Assembly (NCBI GenBank): GCA_041402125.1
Contig: JAWKSY010000008.1
Coordinates: 124,001 to 188,000 of the forward strand
Source of the DNA: JAWKSY01 sp041402125
Lineage (GTDB): Bacteria > Planctomycetota > GCA-002687715 > DRQF01
Reading direction: 5' to 3'
Length of the DNA stretch: 64,000 bases
Part shown: in pieces, positions 1 to 8,007 of the stretch
Layout: every line of letters starts with the position of its first letter
Numbering within the stretch: position 1 is the stretch's first letter
Translations under genes and position numbers: made by a program
Notes under the pieces: generated by a model
The model's database searches: none
Seen by the model: the letters and a program-made list of their open reading frames with translations, nothing else
Told to the model about the DNA's origin: nothing

Positions 1-1494
1 GCGTCGCGCGCGTGCGACGAGTCGCAGCCGTTCACCCGCGTCGCGCGCGCGGCGCGCCCGCTCGAGATCCGCCGCCCCGAGCCCGCGTCGCGCGGCGCCG
101 GTCAGGGGAGCGTCCGGGTCGAGCGCGCGCACCGCGAGCCGGAGCTTCTCGAGCGCGTCGAGGCCGGAGAGGTCGCGCGAGGGATCCGCCTCGCAGAGCC
201 CCGCCGCGCGAGCGGCGTCGAGCGCCGTCGCGAGATCCGCGCCCGCCTCGCCGCGCTCGAGGAGGTCGCTGGTCGTGCCGTTCAGGACCCCCGCGATCTC
301 GACCACCTCCGCGCGCCGGGCCCGGGGCAGGGCGGCGAGCGTCTCGAGGACCGGCACCGCGCCGCCCACCGCGGCCGCCCCGAGCAGCGCCGTTCCGCTC
401 CGTCGGGCGAGGTCCGCGAGCGCGGGCCCCTCGGCGGCGAGCAGCGCCTTGTTCGCGGTCACCACGGCGATGCCCTCCTCGAGCGATCGCGCGACGAGCC
501 GCGCCGCGTCTCCCGTGCCGCCGACGAGTTCCACCACGACGTCGGGCGCCGCCGCGACGAGGTCGCCGAGATCGGAGACGGGGCGGAGCGCGGCGAGCTC
601 CGGTGGGCGCGCCCGCGCCGGATCGCGCACCGCGGCGGCGACGATCTCGAAGCGGGGATCGCCGGCGAGGCGTCGCGCGAGCGCGCCGCCCACGGTCCCG
701 AGGCCGGCGAGCGCCAACCGCAGGGGGCGGGCCGTCGGCGAGGCGGCGTCGAGACCCGTCTCCGCCGCGCCGACCCGCGTCCGACGCGGCGAACCCGGTC
801 GCGCGACCTCGAAGACCAGGCCCGATCGCTCGGCGCGTCGGCGCGCCCGCGGCTGGAGGACCTGGGCATCGAGCCGGGCCGCGTCCGCGAAGGTGAGCGT
901 CGCGAATCGCCGCGGCGGCGGTCCGGGCCGCCGCGGATCGCGGTCGTAGAGCCCGTCGGTGTCCTTGAGGAGCCGGCAACGCGCCCCGAGCGCCTCGGCG
1001 AGCACGATCGCGGTCAGGTCCGACCCGCCGCGCCCGAGGAGACAGGGGCCGCCCTCGACGTGCCGGGCGACGAAGCCCGGGACCACCGCGATCTCCCCGC
1101 GCGCGATCACCGCGCGCAGGACCTCCGGATCGACCGCGCAGGGATCGGCCGTCCGGCGGTCGCCCTCGGCGCGGAGGCCGATCTCGCCCGCGTCGAGCAG
1201 GCGCGCGGGCAGCCCGCGTCGGGAGAGCTCGAGGGCGAGGAGGGCGGCGGCGCGTCCCTCGCCCGTGCCGAGCAGCGTGCTCGCCGCGCGCGCGCAGACC
1301 GCGTCGGGGTCCGGGCCGAGCTCGTGCGTCAGGGCGTCGGTCGTCTCGCCGAAGGCGGAGACGACGGCGACGACGCCCTCGCCGGCGCGCCGGGCGCGGT
1401 AGATCTCCTCGACCGCGACCCCGAGGTGCGCCGGCGAGGGCAGGACGGAGGAGCCGAACTTCAGCACGACGAGGGGAGGCAGCCGGAGGCTCAT
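1..1494 (-). CDS. Bifunctional aspartate kinase / homoserine dehydrogenase (3' end outside window)
   Basis: Aspartokinase fused to homoserine dehydrogenase (thrA/metL type), covering the first and third steps from aspartate to homoserine, the precursor of threonine and methionine. Residues 1-240 are an amino-acid-kinase fold with KFGSSVL at 12, GRGGSD at 154 and DTDGLYDRDPR at 178. Residues 258-498 are the dehydrogenase, with the dinucleotide loop GLGTVGG at 264, ANK at 347, NGTTSD at 405 and LSGLDALEK at 442. The frame is open to base 1, so the C-terminus is missing. The regulatory ACT domains (about 150 residues) that normally sit between the two enzymes are absent; only about 20 residues separate the modules. 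The ATG overlaps the stop of the upstream PLP-enzyme gene by 4 nt (ATGA), implying translational coupling. Identity is clear; whether it serves the Thr or Met branch is not. Confidence 0.9.
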   Translation of the reverse strand, partial: MSLRLPPLVVLKFGSSVLPSPAHLGVAVEEIYRARRAGEGVVAVVSAFGETTDALTHELGPDPDAVCARAASTLLGTGEGRAAALLALELSRRGLPARLLDAGEIGLRAEGDRRTADPCAVDPEVLRAVIARGEIAVVPGFVARHVEGGPCLLGRGGSDLTAIVLAEALGARCRLLKDTDGLYDRDPRRPGPPPRRFATLTFADAARLDAQVLQPRARRRAERSGLVFEVARPGSPRRTRVGAAETGLDAASPTARPLRLALAGLGTVGGALARRLAGDPRFEIVAAAVRDPARARPPELAALRPVSDLGDLVAAAPDVVVELVGGTGDAARLVARSLEEGIAVVTANKALLAAEGPALADLARRSGTALLGAAAVGGAVPVLETLAALPRARRAEVVEIAGVLNGTTSDLLERGEAGADLATALDAARAAGLCEADPSRDLSGLDALEKLRLAVRALDPDAPLTGAARRGLGAADLERARRARDAGERLRLVARARR

Positions 1495-2669
1495 CGGACG
1501 GTCACCTCCGCGGTCAGGGCCGACACGAGATCGGCCACGAGGTCGTGGGCGTCCTCGAGACCCACCGAGAGCCGGACGAGGCCGTCGCCGAGACCCAGCG
1601 CGGCGCGTTCCTCCGGCGGCACGTCCGCGTGCGTCATCGTCGCGGGGTGCGTCGCGAGCGACTCCACGCTCCCGAGGTTCTCGGCGAGCCGGAAGAGGCG
1701 GAGCCGGGCGACGAAGGCCTGCGCCGCCTCCCGCGAGCCGAGATCGACGCCGACGATGCCGCCGAAGCTCCGCTGCTGGCGCCGCGCGATCGCGTGCCCC
1801 GGGTGATCCGGGAGGCCGGGGTAGAGAACGCGCGCGACCTCCGGGCGCGCCGCGAGCGCCTCCGCGACGCGGCGGGCGTTCTCCTCGTGGCGCGCGAGAC
1901 GGAGGGGCAGCGTCTTCAGCCCCTGCAGCGTGAGCCAGGCCTCGAAGGGCTTCTGGTTCAGCCCCAGCGACTTCCGGACCCGACGCAGCTTCGCGTCGAG
2001 CTCGACGTCGCGCGTCAGGATCGCCCCGCCGAGCGCGGCGTTGTGCCCCTCGACGTACTTGGTGGTGGAGTAGAGCGCGACGTCGGCGCCGAGCCCGAGC
2101 ACGTCCTGTCCGACCGCGGTGAGGAAGGTGTTGTCGACCGCGAGGGGGATCCCGCGCGCGCGCGTCGCGGCCGCGATCGCGGCGACGTCGACGATCTCGA
2201 GCGTCGGGTTGCCGGGCGTCTCGACGAGCACGAGACGCGTGCGGGGACCGAGCTGCGCGGCCGGGTCGCCGTCCGCGAGATCGACGAAGCGCGAGCGCAG
2301 CCCGAAGTTCGCGAGGATCTCCTCGAGGAGACGGCGCGTGCCGCCGTAGACGACGCGCGAACAGAGCACCTCGTCGCCCGCGCCGGTCGTGGCGAGGACG
2401 AGCGCGGTGACCGCGGCCATCCCGTTCGCGAAGGCGCTCGCGTGGACGGCGTCGCCGCCGCCCGCCTCGAGCGCGGCGAGGCGCTGCTCGAGGGCGGCGA
2501 CGGTGGGGTTCGAGGCGCGACCGTAGGTGTGGCCGCGATCGACGCCGATCGCGGGCTGGACGAAGGTCGTCGACTGGTGGATGGGGAAGAGGATGGCGCC
2601 GGCGGCCTGGTCGGCGGACTCGCCGCCGCGGACGGCGAGGGTCGCCGCCGAGGAGTTCGGATCGATCAC
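1491..2669 (-). CDS. PLP-dependent trans-sulfuration enzyme (cystathionine gamma-synthase / O-acylhomoserine sulfhydrylase family)
   Basis: Cys/Met-metabolism PLP enzyme of about 392 residues, the usual family length. It likely converts an activated homoserine to cystathionine or homocysteine in methionine synthesis. Family motifs: YGRASNPT near the N-terminus, ETPGNPTLEIVD, AVDNTF, and the PLP-lysine motif YSTTKY with Lys near residue 204; the C-terminal NLGSVESLATHPA is typical. A GTG start at 2669 is chosen because GGGAG lies 8 nt upstream and the protein then begins IDPNSSAATLAVRGGE, as in the family; an in-frame ATG 30 codons upstream adds only low-complexity Arg/Pro sequence. It overlaps the aspartokinase-homoserine dehydrogenase gene, so consecutive steps of one pathway are co-translated. 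Synthase, lyase and sulfhydrylase members cannot be separated by eye. Confidence 0.9.
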   Translation of the reverse strand: MIDPNSSAATLAVRGGESADQAAGAILFPIHQSTTFVQPAIGVDRGHTYGRASNPTVAALEQRLAALEAGGGDAVHASAFANGMAAVTALVLATTGAGDEVLCSRVVYGGTRRLLEEILANFGLRSRFVDLADGDPAAQLGPRTRLVLVETPGNPTLEIVDVAAIAAATRARGIPLAVDNTFLTAVGQDVLGLGADVALYSTTKYVEGHNAALGGAILTRDVELDAKLRRVRKSLGLNQKPFEAWLTLQGLKTLPLRLARHEENARRVAEALAARPEVARVLYPGLPDHPGHAIARRQQRSFGGIVGVDLGSREAAQAFVARLRLFRLAENLGSVESLATHPATMTHADVPPEERAALGLGDGLVRLSVGLEDAHDLVADLVSALTAEVTVR

Positions 2670-2819
2670 GGAACGTCTCCCGGTACGGAGCTTCACTGGG
2701 CCCGCTCGGCGGAGGCCGGGCGGAGAGAGGGGGCGACGGGGAACGCGTGAACGCGGCACGGAGGCGCGCGCGACGGGTCCGGCGTCGCGTCGAGGGGGAC
2801 GGGTTGTCGGGAGTCAGCC

Positions 2820-2900
2820 CGCGCCGGGAGGGGCGCGTCGGGAGGTGCTCAGCCGCGAGTACCGCACGACGACCCGGATGCCCGGCGCGGGCCGGGCATC
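2820..2900 (-). promoter_or_regulatory. Candidate attenuator hairpins upstream of the methionine/threonine genes
   Basis: Two stem-loops follow the Met codons of the leader frame. Hairpin 1 (2877-2900) has the perfect 10-bp stem GATGCCCGGC/GCCGGGCATC with a 4-nt loop. Hairpin 2 (2820-2837) has the stem CGCGCC/GGCGCG with a 6-nt loop. A ribosome stalled on the Met codons would cover the 5' arm of hairpin 1, which could switch downstream folding. Neither hairpin has a U-run, so the output could be translational or Rho-dependent. The remainder of the 2670-2993 gap is GC-rich without recognised signals. Confidence 0.4.
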
Positions 2901-2938
2901 ATCATCGCGGTCATCATGGTCATCGCGTGGCTTCGCAT
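2849..2938 (-). CDS. Putative Met/Thr-rich leader peptide of the methionine/threonine operon
   Basis: A 29-codon reading frame ends 179 nt before the GTG of the PLP trans-sulfuration gene. Residues 6-14 read MTMMTAMMM, so nine consecutive codons hold six Met and two Thr codons, the end products of the operon's pathway. A perfect 10-bp stem begins at the last Met codon. This is the layout of a ribosome-mediated attenuation leader, as known for E. coli amino-acid operons. No strong Shine-Dalgarno sequence precedes either candidate ATG (2938 or 2923). An overlapping frame from an ATG at 2953 gives an Asp-rich 34-mer instead, so translation of the Met frame is an inference. Confidence 0.45.
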   Translation of the reverse strand: MRSHAMTMMTAMMMPGPRRASGSSCGTRG

Positions 2939-2993
2939 GGAGGACGACCATAGCGTCGTCGATCCGCGATTCAAGGGAAGGTCGGATCCGGCG

Positions 2994-3539
2994 TCACGCG
3001 AGTGCGTCGGCGACGTCGCGGAGCGCGGGCGGCTCCGCGTCCTCGTCGCGGAAGGCGAGACGCCAGAAGCCGACGTCCCACCAGCGGCCGAACTTCCAGC
3101 CCGCGCGCTCGATCGTGCCCGTCCGCGCGAAGCCGAGGTGCTCGTGCAGGGCGACGCTCGCGGGATTCGGCAGGGCGATCACGCCGAGCGCCGCGAGGCG
3201 CCCCTGTCGGCGCAGGATCCCGAGGAGTTCGCCGTAGAGGCGCGTGCCGAGACCGCGTCCGCGCGCGCCCTCGCCGAGATAGATCGTCGTCTCGGCCAGC
3301 CAGTCGTAGGCCTCGCGCTCGCGGAAGGCCGAGGACTTCGCGAAGCCCACCACCGCGTCGTCCGCGACGGCGACGAGCCAGGGGTGGCGACGCGCGTCGG
3401 CCCGGAAGCGCGACTCCCAGAGCGAGAGCGGCTCCTCGCGCCAGCTGAAGTTGGCGTGGTGCTCGCGGATCGAACGGTTCACGATCGCGGCGATCGCGGG
3501 GAGGTCCTCGGCGCGCGCGAGGCGCAGGTCGGCGTCCAT
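2994..3539 (-). CDS. GNAT-family N-acetyltransferase, phosphinothricin acetyltransferase (PAT/bar)-like
   Basis: A 181-residue GCN5-related acetyltransferase. It begins LRLARAEDLPAIAAIVN, carries the PAT-like FSWREEPLS segment, and has the acetyl-CoA pyrophosphate loop GARGRGLGTRLY about two thirds along, followed by NPASVALHEHLGF and the FGRWWDVGFW tail typical of the PAT/bar/YncA subgroup. Members N-acetylate phosphinothricin, methionine sulfoximine or related amino acids; the substrate cannot be read from sequence. GAGGA lies 5 nt before the ATG. The gene sits 30 nt downstream of panB on the same strand, so the two are probably co-transcribed. Confidence 0.88.
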   Translation of the reverse strand: MDADLRLARAEDLPAIAAIVNRSIREHHANFSWREEPLSLWESRFRADARRHPWLVAVADDAVVGFAKSSAFREREAYDWLAETTIYLGEGARGRGLGTRLYGELLGILRRQGRLAALGVIALPNPASVALHEHLGFARTGTIERAGWKFGRWWDVGFWRLAFRDEDAEPPALRDVADALA

Positions 3540-3569
3540 GTTCGTCCTCGGGGGTGAGGCGAAGGGGAA

Positions 3570-4388
3570 TCAGTCCTCTTCGTCGGCGCCCTGGTCGTCA
3601 CCGCCGGGAAAGCGCCCGCGGACGACGTCGTCGTAGTACCGCTTCGCCGCCCCGCGGATCTCCTCCGCGATGTGGGCGTAGCGGCGGGAGTGCTTCGGAA
3701 GGAAGTCCTCGTACATCCCCATGATGTCGTGGAAGACCTGCACCTGGCCGTCGCAATCGGGGCCGGCGCCGATGCCGATGGTCGGGATCGTGAGGGCCTC
3801 CGAGATCTCCCGCGCGAGTTCCGCCGGCACGAGCTCGAGGACGATCGCGAAGGCGCCGGCGCGCTCGAGCTCGAGCGCGGCCGCCTTGATGCGGTCGGCG
3901 GCCTCGCGGTCCTTTCCCTGCACCCGGAAGCCGCCGATCATGTGGATCGACTGCGGCGTCAGGCCGAGGTGGCCCATGACCGGGATGCCCGAGGCCACGA
4001 GCGTGCCGACGACGCTCGCCATGCGGCGGCCGCCCTCGACCTTGACCGCCTGCGCGCCGCCCTCGGCGATGGCGCGGGCCGCGTTCTCGAGGGAGCGGGG
4101 GAGGTCGCTCGAGGAGTAGGTCGCGAAGGGCAGGTCGATGACGATCATCGACGAGCGCGCGCCGCGCGACACCGCGCGGCAGTGGTGCACGACCATGTCG
4201 AGCGTGACCTGCAGCGTCGACTCGTGGCCGAGGACGACCATCCCCAGCGAATCGCCGACGAGGATCATCGGGATGCCGACCTCGTCGATGATCTTCGCCG
4301 AGGTGTAGTCGTAGCAGGTGACCATCGTGATCTTCTCGCCGCGTTCCTTCATGCGGCGCAGATCGTGGATGCTCGGTCGCTTGTTCAT
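3570..4388 (-). CDS. panB: 3-methyl-2-oxobutanoate hydroxymethyltransferase
   Basis: Ketopantoate hydroxymethyltransferase, the first committed step of pantothenate and coenzyme A synthesis: 2-oxoisovalerate plus 5,10-methylene-THF gives ketopantoate. The 272-residue length fits the family. Visible motifs are MVTCYDYTSAKIIDE, VGDSLGMVVLGHEST (Mg/substrate site), VKVEGG, MGHLGLTPQS, the catalytic-Glu segment LELVPAEL and GIGAGPDCDGQVQVFHD. No other pan gene is adjacent. The neighbouring E1 gene belongs to a family that can use the same 2-oxo acid, so local grouping around branched-chain oxo-acid metabolism is possible but unproven. Confidence 0.97.
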   Translation of the reverse strand: MNKRPSIHDLRRMKERGEKITMVTCYDYTSAKIIDEVGIPMILVGDSLGMVVLGHESTLQVTLDMVVHHCRAVSRGARSSMIVIDLPFATYSSSDLPRSLENAARAIAEGGAQAVKVEGGRRMASVVGTLVASGIPVMGHLGLTPQSIHMIGGFRVQGKDREAADRIKAAALELERAGAFAIVLELVPAELAREISEALTIPTIGIGAGPDCDGQVQVFHDIMGMYEDFLPKHSRRYAHIAEEIRGAAKRYYDDVVRGRFPGGDDQGADEED

Positions 4389-4642
4389 CGCGGTGCTCTC
4401 GCGGTCGGACCTCGAAGCGGCCGATTGTCGAACCCCGGGCCGGAGGGGTCAACGGCCGGGACGCGAGGATTTCCCGTCACGCCGACGGGACGTCCGCCAA
4501 GGGGTGTGTCGTCCGCCCCGCGTTCCGAGGTCCCTGCCGTCATGCGTTGCCTGTCCTTCGCCCTCGCGCTGCTGCGCGGCGACCCTCTCTCCGAGGAGAA
4601 GCACGACGGGTGTTCGTCGCCGGATGCGCATCCTGCGAACGA
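4389..4642. other. Intergenic region upstream of panB, no gene seen
   Basis: No credible gene occurs between panB and the hairpin element at 4643. A plus-strand frame beginning MRCLSFALALL near 4550 runs straight into the hairpin element, has no homology I recognise, and is judged spurious. The promoter of panB should lie here on the minus strand, but no convincing -35/-10 pair was found. Confidence 0.5.
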
Positions 4643-4738
4643 AATGCTAGTACGGTGCCAGTCACCGGATGAGCATCCTCCGTCCCGGAGGGACGGAGAG
4701 GAAGATGCTCATCCGGTGACTGGCACCGTACTAGCATT
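4643..4738. repeat. REPIN-like inverted-repeat element, copy A
   Basis: A 96-bp element with two perfect 34-nt inverted arms (4643-4676 and 4705-4738) around a 28-nt spacer. Each arm starts AATGCTAGTACGGTGCCAGT and contains the partial palindrome GGTGCCAGTCACC. Copies with the same arms lie at 48935-49047 and 55691-55802. Two inverted short palindromic units enclosing a short spacer is the layout of REPINs/BIMEs mobilised by RAYT transposases. The spacer has its own small hairpin (CCGTCCC/GGGACGG) and differs from the spacers of copies B and C. It lies between panB and the E1 gene. No RAYT gene is in the window. Confidence 0.85.
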
Positions 4739-4789
4739 CGGGGGCGGCACCGGACGTGCATCGGCGAAGCCGGAACCCGCCCCGGACGA

Positions 4790-6979
4790 TCAGACGTTGT
4801 AGAGGCGCGGCGGCAGCCAGGCGAAGCCGCCCGAGCCCCCGCCGGTGCGGGTCTCGATCACCTCGCGGCAGCCGCGGGCGACGTCGTCGGCCGTCAGCAC
4901 GGTGGCCTTCTCGAGGGTCGGCGACTGACCGATGCCGGGCACGTTCTTCTGGCCGAGGGCGCGGGTCGGGAGACCCGGGAAGCGCTCGACGACGTGGCCC
5001 TGGATGCTGCGGACGAAGCCGGCGAAGGCGCGGTCCTCCGCCGCCACCACGAGACGTCCGGTGCGCGCGACGCTGGCGTAGACGGCCTCGAGGTCCGGCG
5101 GCACGAGCGTCCGGAGGTCGATGACCTCGGCCTCGACGCCCTCCTCGGCGAGCGACTTCGCGGCGTCCATCGCCGTCCAGACCGCGCGACCCCAGGACAC
5201 GACCGTGACGTCGTCGCCGGCGCGCCGCGTGGCGGCCTTGCCGATCGGCACGCGCCACTTCGGATCGAGGCTCGGCACCTCGCCGCGCATGATCGACTTC
5301 TTGAGGGCGGCGATCTCGTCGGCGTCGGTGGGCTCGTCGGGGAAGGCGGGGCCGAGGTTCAGGCGGTACATCCACTTCGGCTCGAGGCAGAGCACCGGGT
5401 TGCGGAACTCCGCCGCCGTCATGAGCAGGCCGTAGACGTCCCAGCTCGTCGAGGGCATGACGATGACGAGGCCGGGGATCGGCGTGAAGAGGCCGTCGAT
5501 GCTCATCGAGTGGTACATCGCGCCGCCGCCGAAGGGATCGGTCGGCGTGCGGACGATCGTCGCGAAGCGCGAGCGTCCGTCGGTGGCCCAGTGGAGGTTC
5601 CCCATGTGCACGAGCCAGTGCAGCGTGTTCAGGATGTAGTCGCCGAACTGGACCTCGGGCAGCGTCAGGAGGTCGTCGTGCAGGCCGGCGCCGCAGGCGG
5701 TGCCGATGATGAGCGGCTCGTTGAGCGGCGCGTCGATGACCTTGCCCGGATGCTTGGCCTTGAGGCCGGCCGTCGCCGTCATCACGCCGCCGAGCCGACC
5801 GATGTCCTGGCCCCAGGTGATGCCGCGGTGGTGCGTGATGATGTTGTCGAGCGCGGCGCGGATCGCGCCGGCGTAGCTGACGTTCGTCGTCCCCTCGCCC
5901 GGCGTCTCCTCGACCTCGGGGAAGGGCGGGTAGATGTGCTCGAAGATGCGTGCCGGATCCGGCTCGGGCTCGGCGCGGACCTGCTCGATGATCGCGCGGA
6001 CGCCCTCGATCTCCTCCGCCATGATCCGGCCGGGCTCGTGGTGCGAGAAGAAGTCGCGACCCTCGCCGGTCTTGCGGACCATGACGTCGGCCTCGGTGAG
6101 GAGGCCGCGCTCCACGAGCGCCTCGCCGAAGCGGATGAGCGGATCGTCCTGGCCGAGGTCGAAGGTGACGTCGGCGGCCGAGCTGTGGCCGTTGAAGCGG
6201 GGCAGGTCCTTCACGTGGAAGAAGACCGGCTTCTGCTCCTCGAAGGCGTAGCGGACGGCCTCGAGCGTGACCTCGTAGGTGTTCCAGAAGTCGCGGCCGT
6301 CGCAGGAGAAGTGCTTCACGCCGAAGCCCTCGGCGTACTTCTCGAAGCTGCGGATGCCGCGACCCTCCTCGGGGAGGGTGCTGATGGCGACGGAGTTGTC
6401 GGTGACCATGAAGATCACCGGGAGCTGCCAGACGCTCGCCGCGTTCATCGCCTCGTGGAGGTCGCTCTCGGCCGAGGTGCCGTCGCCGATGATGCCCAGC
6501 GCGAGACCGCGCTCGCCCTTGGCCTGGAAGCCCTTCGCGTAGCCGGCTGCCTTGCCGAGCTGCATGCCGACCGGGCTCTGCACCGGCAGGATGCCGACCT
6601 CGTGCATGTCGAGGTGGTACACCATCTGCCGCCCGCGGCTCATGGTGTCCGTGTCCTTCGAGAACTGCTGGCGGAAGAGGGCGAGCGCGAAGTCGTCCTT
6701 GCCGTTCAACTCGCACCACATCGAGCACAGGCAGCCCGAGCGGTAGTGGGGGATCATCCCGAAGTTCTCGGGGCCGACGAAGCGGGAGAGGGCGAGGGCC
6801 GTCGCGGTGCCGTGGATCTCCTCGCCGGGACCCCAGATCGCGAACTTCACCTCGCCCTTGTTCACGAGGCGTACGATGTACTCCTCCGAGGCGCGGGAAC
6901 GGACGGCGCAGCGGTAGGCGCGGAGGAGGTCGTCGTCGGTCAGGGAGGTCATGGCGGCGGCGGTCTCGGTCTTCGGCAT
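4790..6979 (-). CDS. 2-oxoacid dehydrogenase E1 component, fused alpha and beta subunits
   Basis: A 729-residue thiamine-diphosphate enzyme joining an E1-alpha module (about 1-340) to an E1-beta/transketolase module (about 370-715). Such E1s oxidatively decarboxylate pyruvate, branched-chain 2-oxo acids or acetoin and pass the acyl group to an E2 lipoyl enzyme. The TPP/Mg motif starts at GDGTSAESDLHEA near residue 165 and closes at VTDNSVA. In the beta half, APLNEP keeps the cofactor-activating Glu, while the usual GEDVG is WGQDIG near 389. Both modules look complete. GAGGA precedes the ATG with normal spacing. No E2 or E3 gene is adjacent, so partner and substrate are unknown. Confidence 0.9.
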   Translation of the reverse strand: MPKTETAAAMTSLTDDDLLRAYRCAVRSRASEEYIVRLVNKGEVKFAIWGPGEEIHGTATALALSRFVGPENFGMIPHYRSGCLCSMWCELNGKDDFALALFRQQFSKDTDTMSRGRQMVYHLDMHEVGILPVQSPVGMQLGKAAGYAKGFQAKGERGLALGIIGDGTSAESDLHEAMNAASVWQLPVIFMVTDNSVAISTLPEEGRGIRSFEKYAEGFGVKHFSCDGRDFWNTYEVTLEAVRYAFEEQKPVFFHVKDLPRFNGHSSAADVTFDLGQDDPLIRFGEALVERGLLTEADVMVRKTGEGRDFFSHHEPGRIMAEEIEGVRAIIEQVRAEPEPDPARIFEHIYPPFPEVEETPGEGTTNVSYAGAIRAALDNIITHHRGITWGQDIGRLGGVMTATAGLKAKHPGKVIDAPLNEPLIIGTACGAGLHDDLLTLPEVQFGDYILNTLHWLVHMGNLHWATDGRSRFATIVRTPTDPFGGGAMYHSMSIDGLFTPIPGLVIVMPSTSWDVYGLLMTAAEFRNPVLCLEPKWMYRLNLGPAFPDEPTDADEIAALKKSIMRGEVPSLDPKWRVPIGKAATRRAGDDVTVVSWGRAVWTAMDAAKSLAEEGVEAEVIDLRTLVPPDLEAVYASVARTGRLVVAAEDRAFAGFVRSIQGHVVERFPGLPTRALGQKNVPGIGQSPTLEKATVLTADDVARGCREVIETRTGGGSGGFAWLPPRLYNV

Positions 6980-7212
6980 GGCGTCGCGTTCCTCGGGGGT
7001 GGCCCCGCGCGGCGGGGGACGGCACGATAGCCGATCGCGCCCGCGGTCTCAAGATCGGCGGCGGGGGATGGTGAGTCACAAGGTCATGTCGGGCAGGGGC
7101 TTGCAGTCCGAGTCGCTCCGCTCCCGCCGCGGGCGGGGAGGGCGTCGGTCCGGCCCCCGATAATGCGCGCCGCCGCCCGGCGATCGCCCGCCCGCTTCTC
7201 CGGAGTTTCCCC

Positions 7213-8007
7213 GTGAAGGCCTATCTCGACCTGCTGCGCCGCGTGAGGCACGAAGGCGCGCGCCGCGACGACCGCACCGGAACCGGGACCCTGGGCGTCT
7301 TCGGCCACCAGATGCGCTTCGATCTCCGCGAGGGCTTCCCCCTCGTGACCACGAAGAAGGTCCACCTGCCCTCGCTCGTCCACGAGCTCCTCTGGTTCCT
7401 GAGCGGATCGACGAACGTCCGCTACCTCCAGGAGAACGGGGTCCGGATCTGGAACGAGTGGGCCGACGCCGAGGGCGAGCTCGGGCCCGTCTACGGCCGT
7501 CAGTGGCGCTCCTGGGGCACGGCCGAGGGGGGCGAGATCGATCAGCTCGCCCGGATCGTCGAGCAGATCCGGCGCGACCCGGCCTCGCGGCGCCTCGTCG
7601 TCAGCGCCTGGAACGTGGGCGAGCTGGATCGGATGGCGCTCCAGCCCTGCCACGCGCTCTTCCAGTTCCACGTGCAGGACGGCCGGCTGTCCTGCCAGCT
7701 CTACCAGCGCAGCGCGGACGTCTTCCTCGGCGTCCCCTTCAACATCGCGTCCTACGCCCTCCTGACGCACATGGTCGCGCAGGTCTGCGATCTCGAAGTC
7801 GGCGACTTCGTCCACACCCTCGGCGACGCCCACCTCTACCTCAACCACCTCGACCAGGCCGACGAGCAGCTCGGCCGCGAGCCCTTCCCGCTCCCGCGTC
7901 TCGAGCTCGACGCCACCGTGCGCGAGCTCGACGCCTTCCGCTACGAGCACGTCCGCGTGCACGACTACCGGCACCACCCGGCGATCAAGGCGCCGATCTC
8001 GGTTTGA
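7213..8007 (+). CDS. thyA: Thymidylate synthase
   Basis: Folate-dependent thymidylate synthase of 264 residues, the E. coli ThyA length. It methylates dUMP to dTMP with methylene-THF as carbon donor and reductant, leaving dihydrofolate. Diagnostic motifs are [24 protein letters not shown], the active-site cysteine in [34 protein letters not shown] and the C-terminal APISV. The GTG start gives the canonical [11 protein letters not shown]. Its stop overlaps the start of folA by 4 nt, coupling dihydrofolate production to its recycling. Confidence 0.98.
   Translation: MKAYLDLLRRVRHEGARRDDRTGTGTLGVFGHQMRFDLREGFPLVTTKKVHLPSLVHELLWFLSGSTNVRYLQENGVRIWNEWADAEGELGPVYGRQWRSWGTAEGGEIDQLARIVEQIRRDPASRRLVVSAWNVGELDRMALQPCHALFQFHVQDGRLSCQLYQRSADVFLGVPFNIASYALLTHMVAQVCDLEVGDFVHTLGDAHLYLNHLDQADEQLGREPFPLPRLELDATVRELDAFRYEHVRVHDYRHHPAIKAPISV

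Noticed and set aside
2854..2953. Asp-rich frame (ATG at 2953) overlapping the Met leader
   Set aside because: Equally open, but its Asp codons come from the same GAT/ATG repeats. Met/Thr codons fit the operon's products better. Kept only as an alternative reading.
4540..4761. Short frames reading RCQSPDEH or HPVTGTVLAF over the hairpin elements
   Set aside because: These translations recur because the arms of the repeats are read in either direction; they are not genes.
4790..6979. Inactive E1 because of the GEDVG to WGQDIG change
   Set aside because: The cofactor-activating Glu (APLNEP) and the complete TPP motif are present, so loss of activity is not supported.
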